A stretch of DNA of 64,000 bases from Glaciozyma antarctica PI12. Lineage: Eukaryota > Basidiomycota > Microbotryomycetes > Kriegeriales > Camptobasidiaceae. The notes beneath the pieces are model-generated. The model saw nothing but the letters and a program-made list of their open reading frames with translations, was not told the origin of the DNA and ran no database searches. The stretch's first letter is position 1; each line of letters begins with the position of its first letter. A program made the translations under genes and the position numbers. Shown here piece after piece: positions 46,190 through 59,182 of this stretch. The DNA lies in contig KZ627153.1 of NCBI GenBank assembly GCA_002917775.1, positions 878,692-942,691 of the forward strand. The letters are read 5' to 3'.

Positions 46190-48583
46190 GGTGCGTGGTG
46201 GGAAGCAGGCCAGTGAGCGTGGAGGTTTGCAGAGCCCCATTTGAGGAACAAGGGGAGCAGAGGCGGCAACCGTGCACGGCAGGACAAAGGGAGATGGCCG
46301 ACCCCAGTTCATTCGGGACTACAAGCGACCAGCGGTGCGTTGATACTGCTAAGCGAAGCCTTGCCTCAGCAGGAAGTAGAGGAGACCGTTGGGTGGAGGA
46401 GGGCGGAGGGAGCGGGAGCAGGTGCGTCGTCGCTCCGAGTCGTCCGGAGCACAGAGGGCCTCCTCCCCTCCCCGACGCCAACTCCAGCAGCTTCCAAGCA
46501 GTCCTTCGAGTCTACGGACGAGCAGCACTTGCAGCCAGTCGAGGAAGGGACGAGGTCAACTAGCTTCGCGCGCCTTGCAGCTCTTCCCCTCTCTCCCTCT
46601 CGACCAACCGGTCCACCACTCCTCTCCCCTCCCTTCTCCCCTCCACCACCATCGCACCATCTCCTTCCCCCTGTCTAAGCAGCCCCACGCAGAAGTTCGG
46701 GCGTCACGTCCTCCCGTCCCTCGACAGCCTCGTGCTCACCACCCTCGGAACGTCTTGCCTCGCACTCCTCCCCTCACCGACTGTCCCACCCTTCCTTCCA
46801 CCGACCCTCTCCAGCAAGTTACCGACGGCACGGCGCGGGACTGGCGGAGGAGGCCTGGCGTGCGCGCTGTTCTTGTTACGAGGGATCACAGCTGACCAGT
46901 CGCGCGGACGCTAGCTCGGTGGGGGTTGCAGGACGGCGCCGACGACGTCGTTGCTGTAGAAGATGTTCCGTAGCCGTAATGCGGCAGCTGGAGCAGGCTC
47001 CGACAACCCGGTCTCAATGAAGGCGCGACGCCGACCTCTCTCTCTCTCCTCGCGGCAACGAGGGAACGAGCACACCAGCGATTCGCGACTGCACCTCTCG
47101 ACGAGCGAGCTTGAAGCGTTCTCACCGCGGTCGACTCGCCCCTTTCCTCGCCACGCGCGCGCCGCTCTCCGGATCCGCACCCGTCTTCGCGCTCTTGCTA
47201 TCCTCAACCTAGCGTTTATCAAGCAGGAGAGGGCAGGAGACGGCGAACTGCTTCGTTTTCCGCCGCAGGAACCTGCTCTTCGAATGCAGCGCTGGCTTCG
47301 TTTCCGGCCGGTACGCTACACCTTCGTGAATCTCAGCTCTGGCGCTCCTGCGCTGTTCCCTTCTCCACCTCATGGCGGTTCTGCTGCTCGCATACTGCAT
47401 ACTGCTGGCGGCCCGCTCGCCTGGCGGTTGGCGTCGGCTTGCGAGAGCGAATCGAATGGTGACTGAGCGTGGGAAGGCGAGAACGTCGGGGAGCTGGCCT
47501 CGGGAGCGGCCATTTCTCGCTGAAGATTTCGTTTCGACAGCGGAGGGACGATGAGTGAGGCGGAAGGTGGAACAGAAGCGAGAAGCGCTTGGCGCGTGGT
47601 GAACGAGGGATGGACTTGAGCAGCTCTTGGATCGCACGTTCGCCGGCATAGTGTCTCGACGAGTGAAGAAGCAGCAGAGGTTCGGAACTCTGCAGAGCGA
47701 AGAGTCGTTGAGGATGAAGCTGCTGCCGAAAGCTCCCTACTTTGAGTAAGCCAGCGCTCCGTCCTCCCCGCGGGAGATCCTCTCCACCCACCTGCTCAGT
47801 TCTGCGCACCGTCTCCCGCTCCATCAGCTCCACCATCCCTCGTCTGCGCACGCACGTTGGCAGCCCGATAAATCCTGCTCGTCCTCCGGTCATCAAAACG
47901 ACTCGTCCATCGCAAGCACGGCTCGATACCGATACTTGGCGCCAGCTGGTGTTGAGCAGGGGGTGCCTGCTGAACCGAATCGAATCTCAGATCGGGAGGA
48001 GCTCGCCTGCCGACCTCTTTCCACCATACCGGCCTCAACCCCGACCATGAGAACATATCTGCTTTCGTTAGAACTTGGGACCCACGCCAGCGGGTTTTTC
48101 GTAGGAGTCATCTGTTCTTCAAACAAAAGGAGTGCAGAGGGAGCGGATCTGGCAATTCTGCTCGAGGCGGGCTGGAAAGTCGGGAGGAGAAGCCACGCCG
48201 CGCAACGCCCGCTGTAATGAATTTATGGAGAAACACTTATCAGCAGGTCGTCCCCTGAGCTGGGGATTGCCGCAAGAGGAACGAGTTGCGATAACGGACT
48301 GTTACGGGAGAAGGAATGAGTTCTTCCTGCTCGAACCTTCTGGTATTCGATCGCTTTATCGTTGAATATCCCCCGCATCTCGACGCAGCTAGCAGGGCGC
48401 CTAAGAAAGACAGTCGGTAGCGTCGTAGTGAGGCTCGAACACACGTGGTCATTCTATTTGGCTCAACTCTTCCCGCTCCCGTTTCCTCTGGAGATCGAGT
48501 CTTGGCCCGCCGCCATCTCTCACCCCGAGAACAACTTCCTCCCTTTCTCTCCTTCTCCTCTCTCTCTCTGGGCTCCCCCTCGA
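46190..48583. other. 2.4 kb divergent intergenic region
   Basis: Lies between PRM1 (minus) and the unrecognised gene at 48584 (plus). Open frames are Ser/Arg/Pro-rich and overlap on both strands. Pyrimidine-rich tracts, including CT repeats near 47036-47050, are frequent. No RNA gene or mobile element recognised. Confidence 0.35.
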
Positions 48584-51154
48584 ATGTTCCACTATGCTCC
48601 CACCTTCCAGCCTCTCCAGGATTCGCTCTCCTCCTTCTACCTCCCTTCACCAACGCTCAGCAATCCAACTCCGCCGCAAACGGGATCCGACCTGCTCTCC
48701 CGGCGAACAGCAGGCACGCTCGGAATCTTTGTACCGCCTCTCAGCTCAGCTGGTGCGTCCTCGTTCCTTTCTTTGCGTCTGCGGCGAGACGGGCTGCTAA
48801 CGACTGTCAATGAAAGGTGGCGCCTCTTCGGACGAAGACCAGTACGGCGCTCTCAGTCCCGTCTATTCCGACCTCCCTGCCTCGGTCCACGTCGCTTTCA
48901 TCGTTGCGTTGGGTGCGAACGACGGCCACATCCTCTCGCTCCGCCTCCTTCCAGCCGAGACGCTGGGCTCCGACGTTGGGCCGATGTCGCTAGGTTGGCG
49001 ATTGACGTGGCCGCAGATGGCTGCCAACCTCGTCCTGCATCTTCTAGAGGGTGATTTTCCTTCCTCGGTGCACACCTTAGTCACTTTCGAGCTAACGTCG
49101 CTGCTCTTTTTGCAGTCGCGGAGTTCAGTTCGGTCGGACTTCCAGCTTTCGAGCCTCTCCTCGCGAAGCTCCCTCTCTACCGCTCCGAGATTCAAGACCT
49201 CTCGCCCGCGAGCAAGGTGCGTTCTTCGTACGACTTGATCTTCTCCTCCGCGCGCGCTAACACTCTTTTGTTTTGGTTTTAGATTCCTGTGACTGTGCTC
49301 TGCGTCCTTGGCGCGCGGGCAACCTCCCACTCTGTCAGTCAGCGCTTCCTCGCTCTCCTGGGCTCTCGCTAAGTTCTCCGCTGCAGGAACTATTCGGCGT
49401 CGTCGGCGTCGACGTTGTGGACCCCGTGTGCTCCTCCGAACTTGCCTCGCTCATCGGTCGCAGGCGCGAGGAAGTCTGCCAGAACCTCGTGGAGCTCGCG
49501 CTGGATCTCTGCGACGACCACAGTGTAGCTATCGACGCCTGTACGCTCGAAAGCCTGGCAGCTCTCGTCCAACTTTTCACCGGTTCGTCCGCTTTTCTTT
49601 TGTCTCGCTGATTCGCTAGGCCGCTTGCGAAGAGTCCTTTTCGCTGATTAAGATACTCTTGCAGTCGAAGAAGCGTGGGAGGGACAACATCGGCACATTC
49701 TGCACTTGGCGCACACGCTCTACGTCGAGCGACTTCACGCCTGCACCACCGTCGACGAGGTCAACATTCTCAAACTGCAAGCTGGCGTCGCGCTCTTCGT
49801 GCGTTCCCTTTTCCACTCCGTACCTTCGCTCTTCCTCACCCCTCTCGTCTCAGGAACACGACTGCATCTCCTCATCCACCGCCAACCGTCGTTGCGAGAT
49901 CACTCAAGTCACCGACTACATCGACTCGCTCATCCAGCTCCCCTCCCTCTCGGCACCACTCTCGCTCCCCTACTACGCCGACCCTCCACACTCCCACCCT
50001 TTAACCTCCAACGACCACGCCGACTCCTTCCTCGCCGCCATCTGCTGGGTCGGAGGTCTCCAACGCATGTTTTCCGAAATCCTCGAACAACCTCGTTCGT
50101 CCCTTCACCCTCTCCAAAACCCCCGCAACGAGCTAACTCAGCGCCGCAGATCATCCTCAACAAGCCGACCCAGTCCTTCATCTCATCCCCGCGCTCTGGG
50201 ACCAAGTCGATCACGTCCGAACGACGATCCAGCGGCGTCAGCGAGCGCTACACGAGCTTGCGGACGCAGGAGCAGACGCTGTTGCGATCGAGGGACAGGT
50301 GTTTGCGGGGATGAGGGCGGATTTGAGGGTCGTGGAACTGCTCATGGTCGTGCATGGTTTCTTGCTCGGGTTGAGAGGAAGGAGTAGGGAGATGAGAGGG
50401 TTGGTGGAGTTGAGCGAGTTGAGGATGCGCAAGTGCCTGAAGCTTCTCTCGTGAGTTGTTTCTTCTCTTCGAGAGCTGGCTTGAACGGTGACTGACGACG
50501 TTCTGCGAGCAGATATTGCGCGAAAGTGTACCTCGCTTCGGCGAAAGGACGACCACTCCTGTACCACCTCGTCGTTCAGCTCGAGCTGTTGCCCAACTGG
50601 ACTTTTCTCGTCGTACAACGAGTTGGAGAAGCTGGAGGTCCTCGCGAAAAGGAGTACGAAGTTTCGGAGCAGGAGCTTGACTGGTGCGTCGGTCTTCGCT
50701 CGTCTGGACTCAGGAACGGAAGCTGACGAGATGGGTACACAGGTTGACGAGCGCGATGCGCGTAGCAGAGTTCTATATCGCAATCGCAAGTGAACGCCTC
50801 AAGCAGCTCATCCTCACTCGTCGAATCCTTTCCCCTCCCCTCTGTACGCTCTCCCCACACCACCTTCCTCTCAAATCCTGACGATCCACAGCTCCATCCT
50901 CGCGACTCAATCCAGTCCCCCTCAAGACGATCCAGGAGATCAGTTTCTACCCCTCTCCACCCCTCCCCACCAAACCTCTCGCGTTCGACTTGTCCGCCTA
51001 CCTCGCTTCCCCGGTCGAAACCGGCTTCAGGAGTCAAGGGGTCGAGGCACAGTGGGAGGAGGAGCGGGAGGGGAGTGGGTATGTGGGAGAAGAGTTTGAG
51101 CAGGGAGGGGAATGGATGGAGCAGGAGGTCGGAGGGTTTGGAGAGCGCGTTTAA
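48584..51154 (+). CDS. Unrecognised helical protein (possible fungal transcription-factor-like domain)
   Basis: About 630 residues in about 10 exons. It starts MFHYAPTFQPLQDSLSSFYLP. Helix-rich blocks follow: HVAFIVALGANDGHILSL, WPQMAANLVLHLLEVAEFSS, VDPVCSSELASLIGRRREEVCQNLVELALDLCD, HILHLAHTLYVERLHACTTVDEVNILKLQ, RVVELLMVVHGFLLGLRGRS and KGRPLLYHLVVQLELLPNWTF. An acidic, Gly-rich C-terminus (EEFEQGGEWMEQEVGGFGERV) follows a join at 50850-50892 that keeps the frame. The helical middle is loosely reminiscent of the fungal-specific transcription factor domain. No Zn2Cys6 cluster is visible here or upstream, so I do not assign a function. Confidence 0.65.
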
Positions 51155-51781
51155 GGAGGAGGGAGGGAGGAGGGAATCGGTTCCTGTTGTTCGCTTAGCA
51201 AGCTTGTTGTAGTACACTCGACGCAAACATCCGGGCATTCATCACTAGAGTTGAAGGAGCAGAGAGAAGCGAGATCGAGACGACTCCGTCAGCAGAACTG
51301 AAAGAGGCTCGCTAGCTCGAGAACGCGCCCGAGAAGAGCGACAGTCGCGCGCCAGAATGCTGGGTACTACGCGATCAGAGCAGATACTTGGAGAGAGGAG
51401 AGCGTGGAGAAAAGAAGAGCGTGCGAAGACCGAGCGGGAGGACTCAATGAACGAGACGAGGTCGCGCTGGGTCAGCCTGAGCAGCCTCAACGCCGTTCAA
51501 GCGGGTCCAGCGTGGTGTTCTCATGGACCTCAGGCAATTTCGACCCTCAGCTTTGGGAGGAGGAGCAGAAAGCGGTGTGCTCCCAGCCAGCGAGCGAAGG
51601 GAGCCTGCCGAAGCCGAAATCGCTGAAGGTCGAAATCTTCTCGCGCCCTTTCTCTTGCCCTCCTCCCTCCGCGACCCCTCCCACCCTCCTTCTCCTCCCA
51701 GTTTGATTGCGGCACCCAGTCGTTCGGGTCTGCCCGCCTCCGCCTCCACCTCGCCTCCCCCTCCTCCCTTCCCGACGCCCC
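51155..51781. other. Upstream region of the NAD carrier
   Basis: A 627 bp gap between two plus-strand genes. No gene or clear regulatory motif seen. Confidence 0.4.
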
Positions 51782-53471
51782 ATGCATGGCGCCGTCAGGG
51801 TCATCCTGAGCGACCGTGACCCTGAAACCGTATGGTTCAAGGGGATCGAGTCGATGCTGGCTGGTGCGGGTGCAGGACTCGTTAGCAGCATCGTCACTTG
51901 CCCGCTAGATGTCATCAAGACCAAGTTGCAGGCGGGAGGGATCAAGGCGGCGACAGCGGGAGGTCTGACGGGTGAGTCGCTCGCTTTCGTTCTGCTTTGG
52001 CGGGGGAAGGGTTACGGCGGAGTGCTGTGCGGGCCTGTCGAGCTACGCGCTCCCTCTCCGGTCGAGGTTGGCGTGTCGGAGCTGTTCGGTGTCGACCGAC
52101 TCGACCATTTTTTCTCCGACCTCCCCGTTCTCGTGTTAACGAACAAGTCCCGTTCGTGTCCAGTAGCTAACCCTAGCCTCTTTTCCCCCTTAGGCACGTT
52201 CAACTCGATATGGAATCAAGAGGGATTTCGAGGTCTTTATCGCGGTCTCGGACCCACCATCTTCGGCTACCTCCCTACCTGGGCCATCTACTTTACCGTG
52301 TACGACAAGGTCAAGGCGCACATGGGCGCTCTACGAGGTGAGCTTCTCATATATCTCGTGTTTGAGGGCGGAACAGTCGATGGGCGACGACGAGGAAGTG
52401 GGACAGGATGACACCAATCCTTAGACCTCTGACGAACCTTCTGTCCCGTGCTCCCCCGCGCGCGTTTACGCAAACGGGGATCAGAGTGTAGGGCAGATGT
52501 ACCTGAATATAGAAAACTTCCCTAACCAGGGCGTCTGATCTCGTCTTCCTCGTCGTCCATCGCGCTTTCCGTCCCCCGACTCCAATTGCGCAACGCGCAG
52601 AATCAGAGCTGACGACCTCTCGCAGGCAACGACGATCCCGTGGCGCACATCGTAGCAGCTATGACGGCGGGCGCGACGGGTACAATCGTGACGAATCCTC
52701 TCTGGGTCATCAAGACGCGGTTCATGGTGCGTCCTGCGTTCCCTCGCTCCTCCTCTCCCGTCCTCAGCTAACCCATCTTGCTGCGCAGACTCAAGAACGT
52801 GTTGTCGGCGAAGAGCGTTACCGCCATACCCTCGACGCCATCGTGCGGATCTACAAGACGGAGGGGCTCACAACGTTCTATCGCGGGATGCTGCCGAGCC
52901 TGATCGGCGTATCGCACATCGCTGTTCAGTTCCCTCTATACGAGCAGCTCAAGGTCTACTATCGTGCGTTCTCTTCTTCCTCCATCGCGCCTCAGCGTAT
53001 TCGACGAGCGAGAGCTGACGCCGCTCTTCTCGCAGGCCCCAAGGACCACTCCGATATCCCCTCTTCAACCATCCTATTTTGCTCCTCGACCTCGAAGATG
53101 ATCGCCAGCGTCGCCACCTACCCGCACGAAGTCTTGCGCACGCGCCTACAGATTCAGAAGCACGCCGTCGACACGACCACCACGGCGGGAGACCCTCATC
53201 CGTACGAGGGTATCGGCAAGACGTGTAGGAAGATTATGAGGGACGAAGGCGCCAAGGGCTTTTATCGGGGCATGGGCGTCAACTTGTTGAGGACGGTTCC
53301 GGCGAGCGCGATGACGATTCTCACGTACGTTCCTCTCCTTCCCCCGTCCTCCCCGAGTCGACTCGGTGCGGGAGGCGTGTGCGACAGCGATAGCTGACCC
53401 GCCTTCCTCGCAGTTACGAAGTCATGATGCGACGCTTACTCGCTCTCTCCAACCCTCTCGACGAGGACTAA
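51782..53471 (+). CDS. NDT1: Mitochondrial NAD+ carrier (NDT1/YIA6-like)
   Basis: Inner-membrane solute carrier with three repeats. Signature sequences are CPLDVIKTKLQ, NPLWVIKTRFMTQ and YPHEVLRTRLQIQ (PxD/ExxK/R in each odd helix). GFRGLYRGLGPTI and GLTTFYRGMLPSLIGVSHIAVQFPLYEQLK lie between them. The segment SSTSKMIASVATYPHE closely matches yeast NAD carriers (YIA6/NDT1), and the Trp after NPL is typical of the NAD, folate and pyrimidine carrier branch. About 320 residues, normal size. The first two introns are long for this window (222 bp at 51972-52193 and 288 bp at 52338-52625); the others are short. The start at 51782 (MHGAVRV) gives a short matrix-free leader. Confidence 0.88.
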
Positions 53472-55744
53472 CGCCTGTCCCCACCTCTCCCCTACCTGGA
53501 ACGATCTCGACGACCGTCTTCCTCGCCTAACCTTCGCCGCCAAGGATGGCATCCACTCCTCGGCGTCGCCAGCCTCAGGCTCCCATCCTCCGCACCAACG
53601 GACCCCACCCTCGCATCGTCCTCGGCAACCTCCCTCCCTCCCTCCATCGTACGGACGGACGTCACATCTTCGCGCGCTCCTTTCAGCTGCACGAACCCCA
53701 CGCCTCCTGCGACTTCGACATCCTCGCACCCACATATCGACGACCCTCTGCATCCAGCATTTCTATAGACTCCTCCCCCCATCCCTTTGCGTGCTCCTAG
53801 CGTTGTTATTCCCCCTTTGGTAGCTGTTGAAACCTGTCGTGCTTCTTGCTTTTCGCCGTTCTTTTGTCGTCGCAGCGAGGTGGGGGGGAGAGGGACTTGG
53901 ACTGCTCGCTGGGATACGACCCTGCGCTGGTGGAATCGAAGGTTCTGCGTGGGTACGAGGGAGAAGGAACTGCTCGGACATAACGTGGTGTGCGAGGAGG
54001 CGAGCGTCGCGCTGCAGGTGGCGCTGTCTTCGCTGTTGGTCTGGTCTCTGCTCGCTGCTCTGCTCGCTCTCGCTCCTCGATGCTCAGTGCGCCGTTTCTC
54101 CTCTCAAGGTTTGACCTCTATACTGCGGCAGGCTCACTCTCGTGCGAAGTCAGCACGGCCGTGGACACCCACCGTCGGGTCGTCGCGCGGGCTCGAGTTT
54201 AGGTCGCTGCTCGGATCTCCTCCATTGTTCTCCTAGGCGAAGCCTAAGCTTGGTTCGCTGTTCCAGCCTCCTCGTTCTATACAGCGAGAGTTAAGTTGAA
54301 CACATCAAGCGTGGACGCAAGACAGGCACCTCAAGCTACCTCGAGCTAGGTTTCTCTCGGGCGTTGTAGCTAGGTTCGCACCGCGCCCTGATCTTTAGAT
54401 TACCAACCAAAGTAAGCAGCAGTGGTGTCGAGAGCCTCGCAGGACTGCCCAGGACCGACGTCCGCGAGTAGCGAGCTAAGCATCTGGTTTGCAAGGACTG
54501 CGCTCGCGCGCGAGGGGATGGATTAGCAAGCAGCGACCGCCACGGAAGTAAGTGCCAGAGAGCGACAAGGAGAGATAGGCGATGATTGGTGGCAACTAGG
54601 CCCAGGCAGGAAATAAGGTGTGGCTACTACAGTGGCTAGGGCGAAAGAGGGAATAACGAGATTCGGCGATTTCTGCAAGAGATCGTCGTTTGTTTATCGT
54701 CACGCCGTCTGTTGCCGCCACGTATCTGCAACTTTGACCCAGCACCCTCGTCCCTCGCGAAGTACTCTCTCGCGTGTTTGGCGCCAACGTCAAACGGTGA
54801 AGGCGGCGTTGCGAATCCTGTCTCAGCCGACGGCAGCACCGTCTCCTGGCTTGGAGGGAACGGCAAGGGCTTTGATAGCGAGGTTATCATGTCTGCAACT
54901 GGATCCGGAAGAGAGAAAACGGTCTCGAAGGTCTGCTCCAGTACCTCGAAAAAAGAAACTGGCCTGCTCTCTCTCTGCTCTCCCCCTACTCGGTCTCGCC
55001 GCCGACTCGGTCTGCCGCCTCTGCAGGAGGACGCACGCCGTACTTAGGCTAGCGAGTAAGCTCGGCCGACATCTCGCCTGCTCGTCACTTCGGCCCGCGA
55101 GCTGGCGTTGATCGTCGGTTCCTGGTGGACGCTTATTATGATTCCGATTTTCTTCGTCACAGCAGGCTCTGCGCCAGCTTGTGCGGTCGGAGGAGGGGGA
55201 AAGGTACTGCTGGAGGCGAGGGAGGACAGAGTGCGAGGCTCGAGTGCGTGTCGGCAAGTCCTGCTCTCAGCGAGGTCCGAGGGGAAGAGGCTGGTTCAAC
55301 GACCGGACCAAGGCGCTGCTTGGTAAACAAGCTTCCGGACGCCGGGACGACTTATCTGCATCACGCCTTCTTCGTAGCTTCTCGTAGCCACGCCTTGGAA
55401 CCGATCAAAGCTCTGGGATCAGGCACCGGAGCAAGTCTTTCCTCTTCCTCTCTCTCAGTTCCGGTTTCGGTGGTCCCCTCGTCACGTCTTGCCTGGCTCC
55501 CTCTCTGCAAGCGTTCCCCGCGGAGCTACAGCTCCGTGGCCTTACCTTTTTGAGCGTCAAAGCCAGGTAATCCATGTTGACAGGGGAGCTAACTTGAAGT
55601 AACTTGAAGTTGCAAATGATGATTCGGTCTCCGCACTCTGCGAAGGACTTTGCGACTCTCCTCTCCTCTCTCTTTACCACCTTCACCACCTTCACCGCCT
55701 TCTCCCCTTGTCGACCAGCTTTCCACCGCAACAGCTCGCTCAAG
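53472..55744. other. 2.3 kb intergenic region, no gene supported
   Basis: Lies between two plus-strand genes. A short ATG frame at 53546-53800 (84 codons, MASTPRRRQPQAPIL) begins 75 bp after the carrier stop. It has no family and could be 3' UTR. The rest shows only overlapping Arg/Ser-rich frames. Confidence 0.35.
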
Positions 55745-57099
55745 ATGATTTCCCCTCGCCCCCTCCTCACCTCGCTCCTCGTCGCTTGCCTCGCCTTCTC
55801 CACTCTCGCCACTCCCGTATTCCGTACGTCACTTTTCCTCAGCTTCTTGCCCACCTGCCCTCCCCATCCACTACTCGCAAGCTAACCCACACCCACGCAT
55901 CGCAGCTCCCACGGCTCCTCTCGACACCCGATCGCTCTCCACTCCCCTCGATAACCAATCCATGGACACCTCCTCGTCGGTCCCCAACCCTATCGTCCCT
56001 CGTGCGATTCCCGAGACGCGTTCCCAAGCCGCTGCGCGCATTCGCAAAGCCAACGCCCTCGCTGCGAAGGCGAACGCGAAAGCGATTGCGAAGGCCAAGG
56101 CGCAGGCGGTGAGGAAGGCGGCGGCTACGGCGAAGAGAGAGGCGACGCTTGCTGCTCAGGCTGCCGCTCTCGCTGCTGCGAAGGACGCTTCCGCTTCTCG
56201 CGCCGCTGCTGCTTCCGCTTCCAGCGCTGCCGCCGCCTCCGCTACCACCACTCCTTCTGCCGCAAGACTCTCCGCCTTTGATCCTTCGAATGAGAGGGCC
56301 CTCGCTGCCTTCAGGCGATACCGTTGCAAGTCGGGTGCGTTCTTCAGCATTCCGCCTCTCCTCCTTTTGCTGATTCTCCTTCGCTGCAGACCGAATCTGC
56401 GCCAACCACGAGGACAAATTCGCGCTCCCTGAGAACGGTCAAGCTACTTGCAACCTCTCCACGTTCACCTGCCAAGTCGGTTCGTCCCTTCCTTCACCAC
56501 TTTCGAATCTTCGCTAACCTTTTTCGCAGGCTGCATGGACGGCTTCTTGCTGAACTTTGGCACCTGCGTGGCGACTGAGACTTCTTGCGGACCTAATGTA
56601 CGCCCTTTCGTTCGTATTTGAGCCCGTGCGGTGCTGACTTGAGGACGTCGCAGGTTTGCCCTCCGATCTCGAACGGCATCAACGTTTGCTCGGGCACCAA
56701 CGTCTGCACGCCTGGTGCGTCTTCTTCGCTTCGCCTGCCCGTTTTCGCCCGCTGACGTTTCTTTCGCAGTCTGCGACGCAAGCCTCAACTACGTCCTCTC
56801 TTCGTCCGGAACGAGTTGCCTCCTCTTCACGAACGACGCCAACAACTGCGGCTCAGTACGTTCCTCTCTACATCTTTCTACCTGAGCTAACGCTCTGCGC
56901 GCTTCCTAGGAAGGAAACGTCTGCCCTCAATCCTACTCGGCCTCCGGAGCACCCTGGTGCCGTCGTGGAGCCTGTACGCTCGGTACGTCTTTCCCTCTCT
57001 CTTCATCGACACAGGAACTGACTGGCTTCTTTGTATTCAGCGTGCCCGCTGGGTGAATACCCCACCACGACCTCTGATGGTCTTTCGTTCTGCCAATAG
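55745..57099 (+). CDS. Secreted Cys-rich protein with Ala/Lys-rich helix
   Basis: Signal peptide MISPRPLLTSLLVACLAFSTLATPVF is followed by an intron. A Ser/Thr-rich spacer leads to a long Ala-rich segment with regularly spaced Lys/Arg (KANALAAKANAKAIAKAKAQA...), predicted as a continuous helix. Six short exons then each add Cys-containing modules: DRICANHEDKF, CNLSTFTCQV, GCMDGFLLNFGTCVATETSCGPN, VCPPISNGINVCSGTNVCTP, NNCGSEGNVCPQSYSASG and ACPLGEYPTTTSDGLSFCQ. The spacing resembles EGF-like or other disulphide-rich repeats of basidiomycete cell-surface proteins, but I assign no name. No GPI signal is seen, so it is probably released or wall-associated. About 330 residues. Confidence 0.75.
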
Positions 57100-57467
57100 T
57101 CGGAGAGTGGCTTTTAATCGTCGTTGTTGTTTGTGAGGAGGGCGCAGTTAGGCTCTCGGGTAGTGATTTAGAACATGCACATAAGGTTAGACTGTTTATA
57201 CACCATTTGCGCGACTGAGAAGAGAGGAAGGGAACTGAGACCTACTCGAGACTCCGGACTCCGGGAGGAGCTCTCCAAAAACGCCTTTGTTCCGTCGAAA
57301 GTTGAGTCTCTACAGCAGAGTGGTACAGGAGACATCAACGCTGCGAACGTACCCCCTTCCTCAGGGAAGACAGCGGCAAGTCAACGTGCGCAGGCTTGGC
57401 TCGTCGACCTCCCCGAGCTCTTTCGCGTCTCTTCCTTTTTTCCTTCTCCCTCACGCGTCCCTCCACC
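57100..57467. other. Intergenic region
   Basis: A 368 bp gap between two plus-strand genes; 3' UTR and promoter only. Confidence 0.5.
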
Positions 57468-59034
57468 ATGCCGCCATCCAAGCGATTCAGCATCGTCGAG
57501 TACGTTCTTCGCTTGCCTCCGAGCTCCCCAAGCCAGGCTGACGTCCCCCTTAAGTATTCTCAGCTTCCTCGACCGATTCCCGTTCTCGCTGCACGGAGCA
57601 GCCATCGCCGTCTCAGTCCACGCCAAAGCGCTCGCCCACCCCACCCACTCCCTCCTTCAGCATCTTCGCTCCTCGCCTGTCCTCCTCGCCTTCCTTGCGT
57701 TCGTCGTCATCAAGACGTGCAGCCGCGCATTCACGCGCGCCGTCCTTAACCATGGCTGGGCTGCCGATAAGCCGGATTGGAAGAAGGAGGTCGTGGTGAT
57801 CACCGGGGGGAGTGCGGGCATTGGCAAGGAGCTGGTGGAGCTCTTGGCGGGCAAGAGTGATAAGGTCGCGGTGCTCGATATCGCTGCGCCGACTTACGCT
57901 GCCAGTGAGTGAGCTCGTGGGAGGAAGGAAGGGAGCTAATGGTGCTCTGCCTGCAGAGAACGCCCACTTCTACCGCTGTGATATCTCGAACGCCAACGCC
58001 GTAGCGGAGGCAGCTCAAGCAATCCGCCGTGACGTGCGGCGCCTCTCTCGTTGCGGTGCCCCAGGGTCTCACTGACCAGCTATTCTGCAGCTCGGAGAAC
58101 CAACCATTATCGTCTCCAACGCTGGAATCATGAAAGGCGCGTATTATCCTCTCCTCGCGCTTGCTTCTCTCTGACTCCCCTACCGCAGGCAACACGATCC
58201 TGGAGACGACTCCTGAGCAGTTCTTGCTCACCTACAAAGTGAACGTGGTCGGCGCCCTCAACATTCTGCGTGAATTCCTGCCCCATCGTACGTTCCTCTT
58301 CCCTTCCCGACCTAGCTCCCCTCTGACTCCTCCCTCTCAGTGGTCTCCGTGCGCTTCTCCCTTCTTCCTTTTCGCAGCCTACCGATCCTAACAAACGCAG
58401 ATTAACCGAGGACACATCCTCACCACTGCTTCTCGTTCATCCTACACCTCTGCGGCCCAGCTGGCCGATTACAGCTGCTCGAAGGCGGCGACTCTCTCCC
58501 TTCATGAAACACTCGCAGCTGAGCTCGTCCACCGGTCCGTCCCTTTCGCTCCCCACTGTGTCCTACCTCCTGACGCCGAATCGAACAGGTACAACGCCCC
58601 CAACGTCCGTACGAGCGTCGTCTGCCCCGGCAAGGTGTACACTCAGCTCGGCGAGACGCTCAAAGACGGCGCCGCGCAGTTGTACGTCTTCCCTCAGTTC
58701 ATGAAACCAAAGCTGATGCCTCGCAGCCTCATCCCTACTCTCACAGCGCACGCGGTCGCTTCGTCCATGGCTTCGATCCTCGATTCCGGTCTCTCGCAGC
58801 ATGTAATCGCGCCTTCGACGATTAACATCCTAGTCTGGACTCGGAGCATGCCCGCTTGGTACTCGTGGCTTTTGGGTCGGGTGAGCTCGCTCTCGGCTGG
58901 AGAAGGGGCGGAATGCTGATGTAGCTGCGCAGGTGTGGAAAGCGCACGGGCTGGTGACGGATGAGATGAAGAAGAAGATCCGAAAGACGTACAAGATCCA
59001 GTCGGAGCTGGAGGCGAAGCATAGGGTAGCTTGA
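57468..59034 (+). CDS. Membrane-anchored short-chain dehydrogenase (retinol dehydrogenase-like)
   Basis: SDR with an N-terminal hydrophobic anchor (SSPVLLAFLAFVVIKTCSRAF), probably in the ER or lipid droplet membrane. The Rossmann motif is VVVITGGSAGIGKEL. After it come FYRCDISNANAV, IIVSNAGIMKG (NAG), KVNVVGALNILREFLPH, GHILTTASRSSYTS (catalytic Ser), QLADYSCSKAATLSLHE (YxxxK) and TSVVCPGKVYTQLG. The layout is that of DHRS3/RDH10-like enzymes, which act on lipophilic alcohols or ketones. The substrate is not known. Eight or nine short introns, frame intact. The C-terminus is basic and helical (MKKKIRKTYKIQSELEAKHRVA). About 380 residues. Confidence 0.85.
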
Positions 59035-59182
59035 AGTGGGGTTCGGTAGTAAATTTGTTGGCCTCGCGAGCTTCAATCCGCGCAATCTCTCTGCTCTGGC
59101 TGGAGGCGCTCAAGTCGTTTGACGGGCTCGATTGGACTCCTTGACGCTCTACGCACGCTCGCTCACTGCTCTCAACGAAAAG

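Noticed and set aside
53546-53800. 84-codon frame just after the NAD carrier
   Set aside because: Too close to the carrier stop and of ordinary composition; more likely 3' UTR.
54620-55111. 163-codon plus-strand frame
   Set aside because: Begins at a non-ATG codon and has an Arg/Ser-rich composition with no motif.
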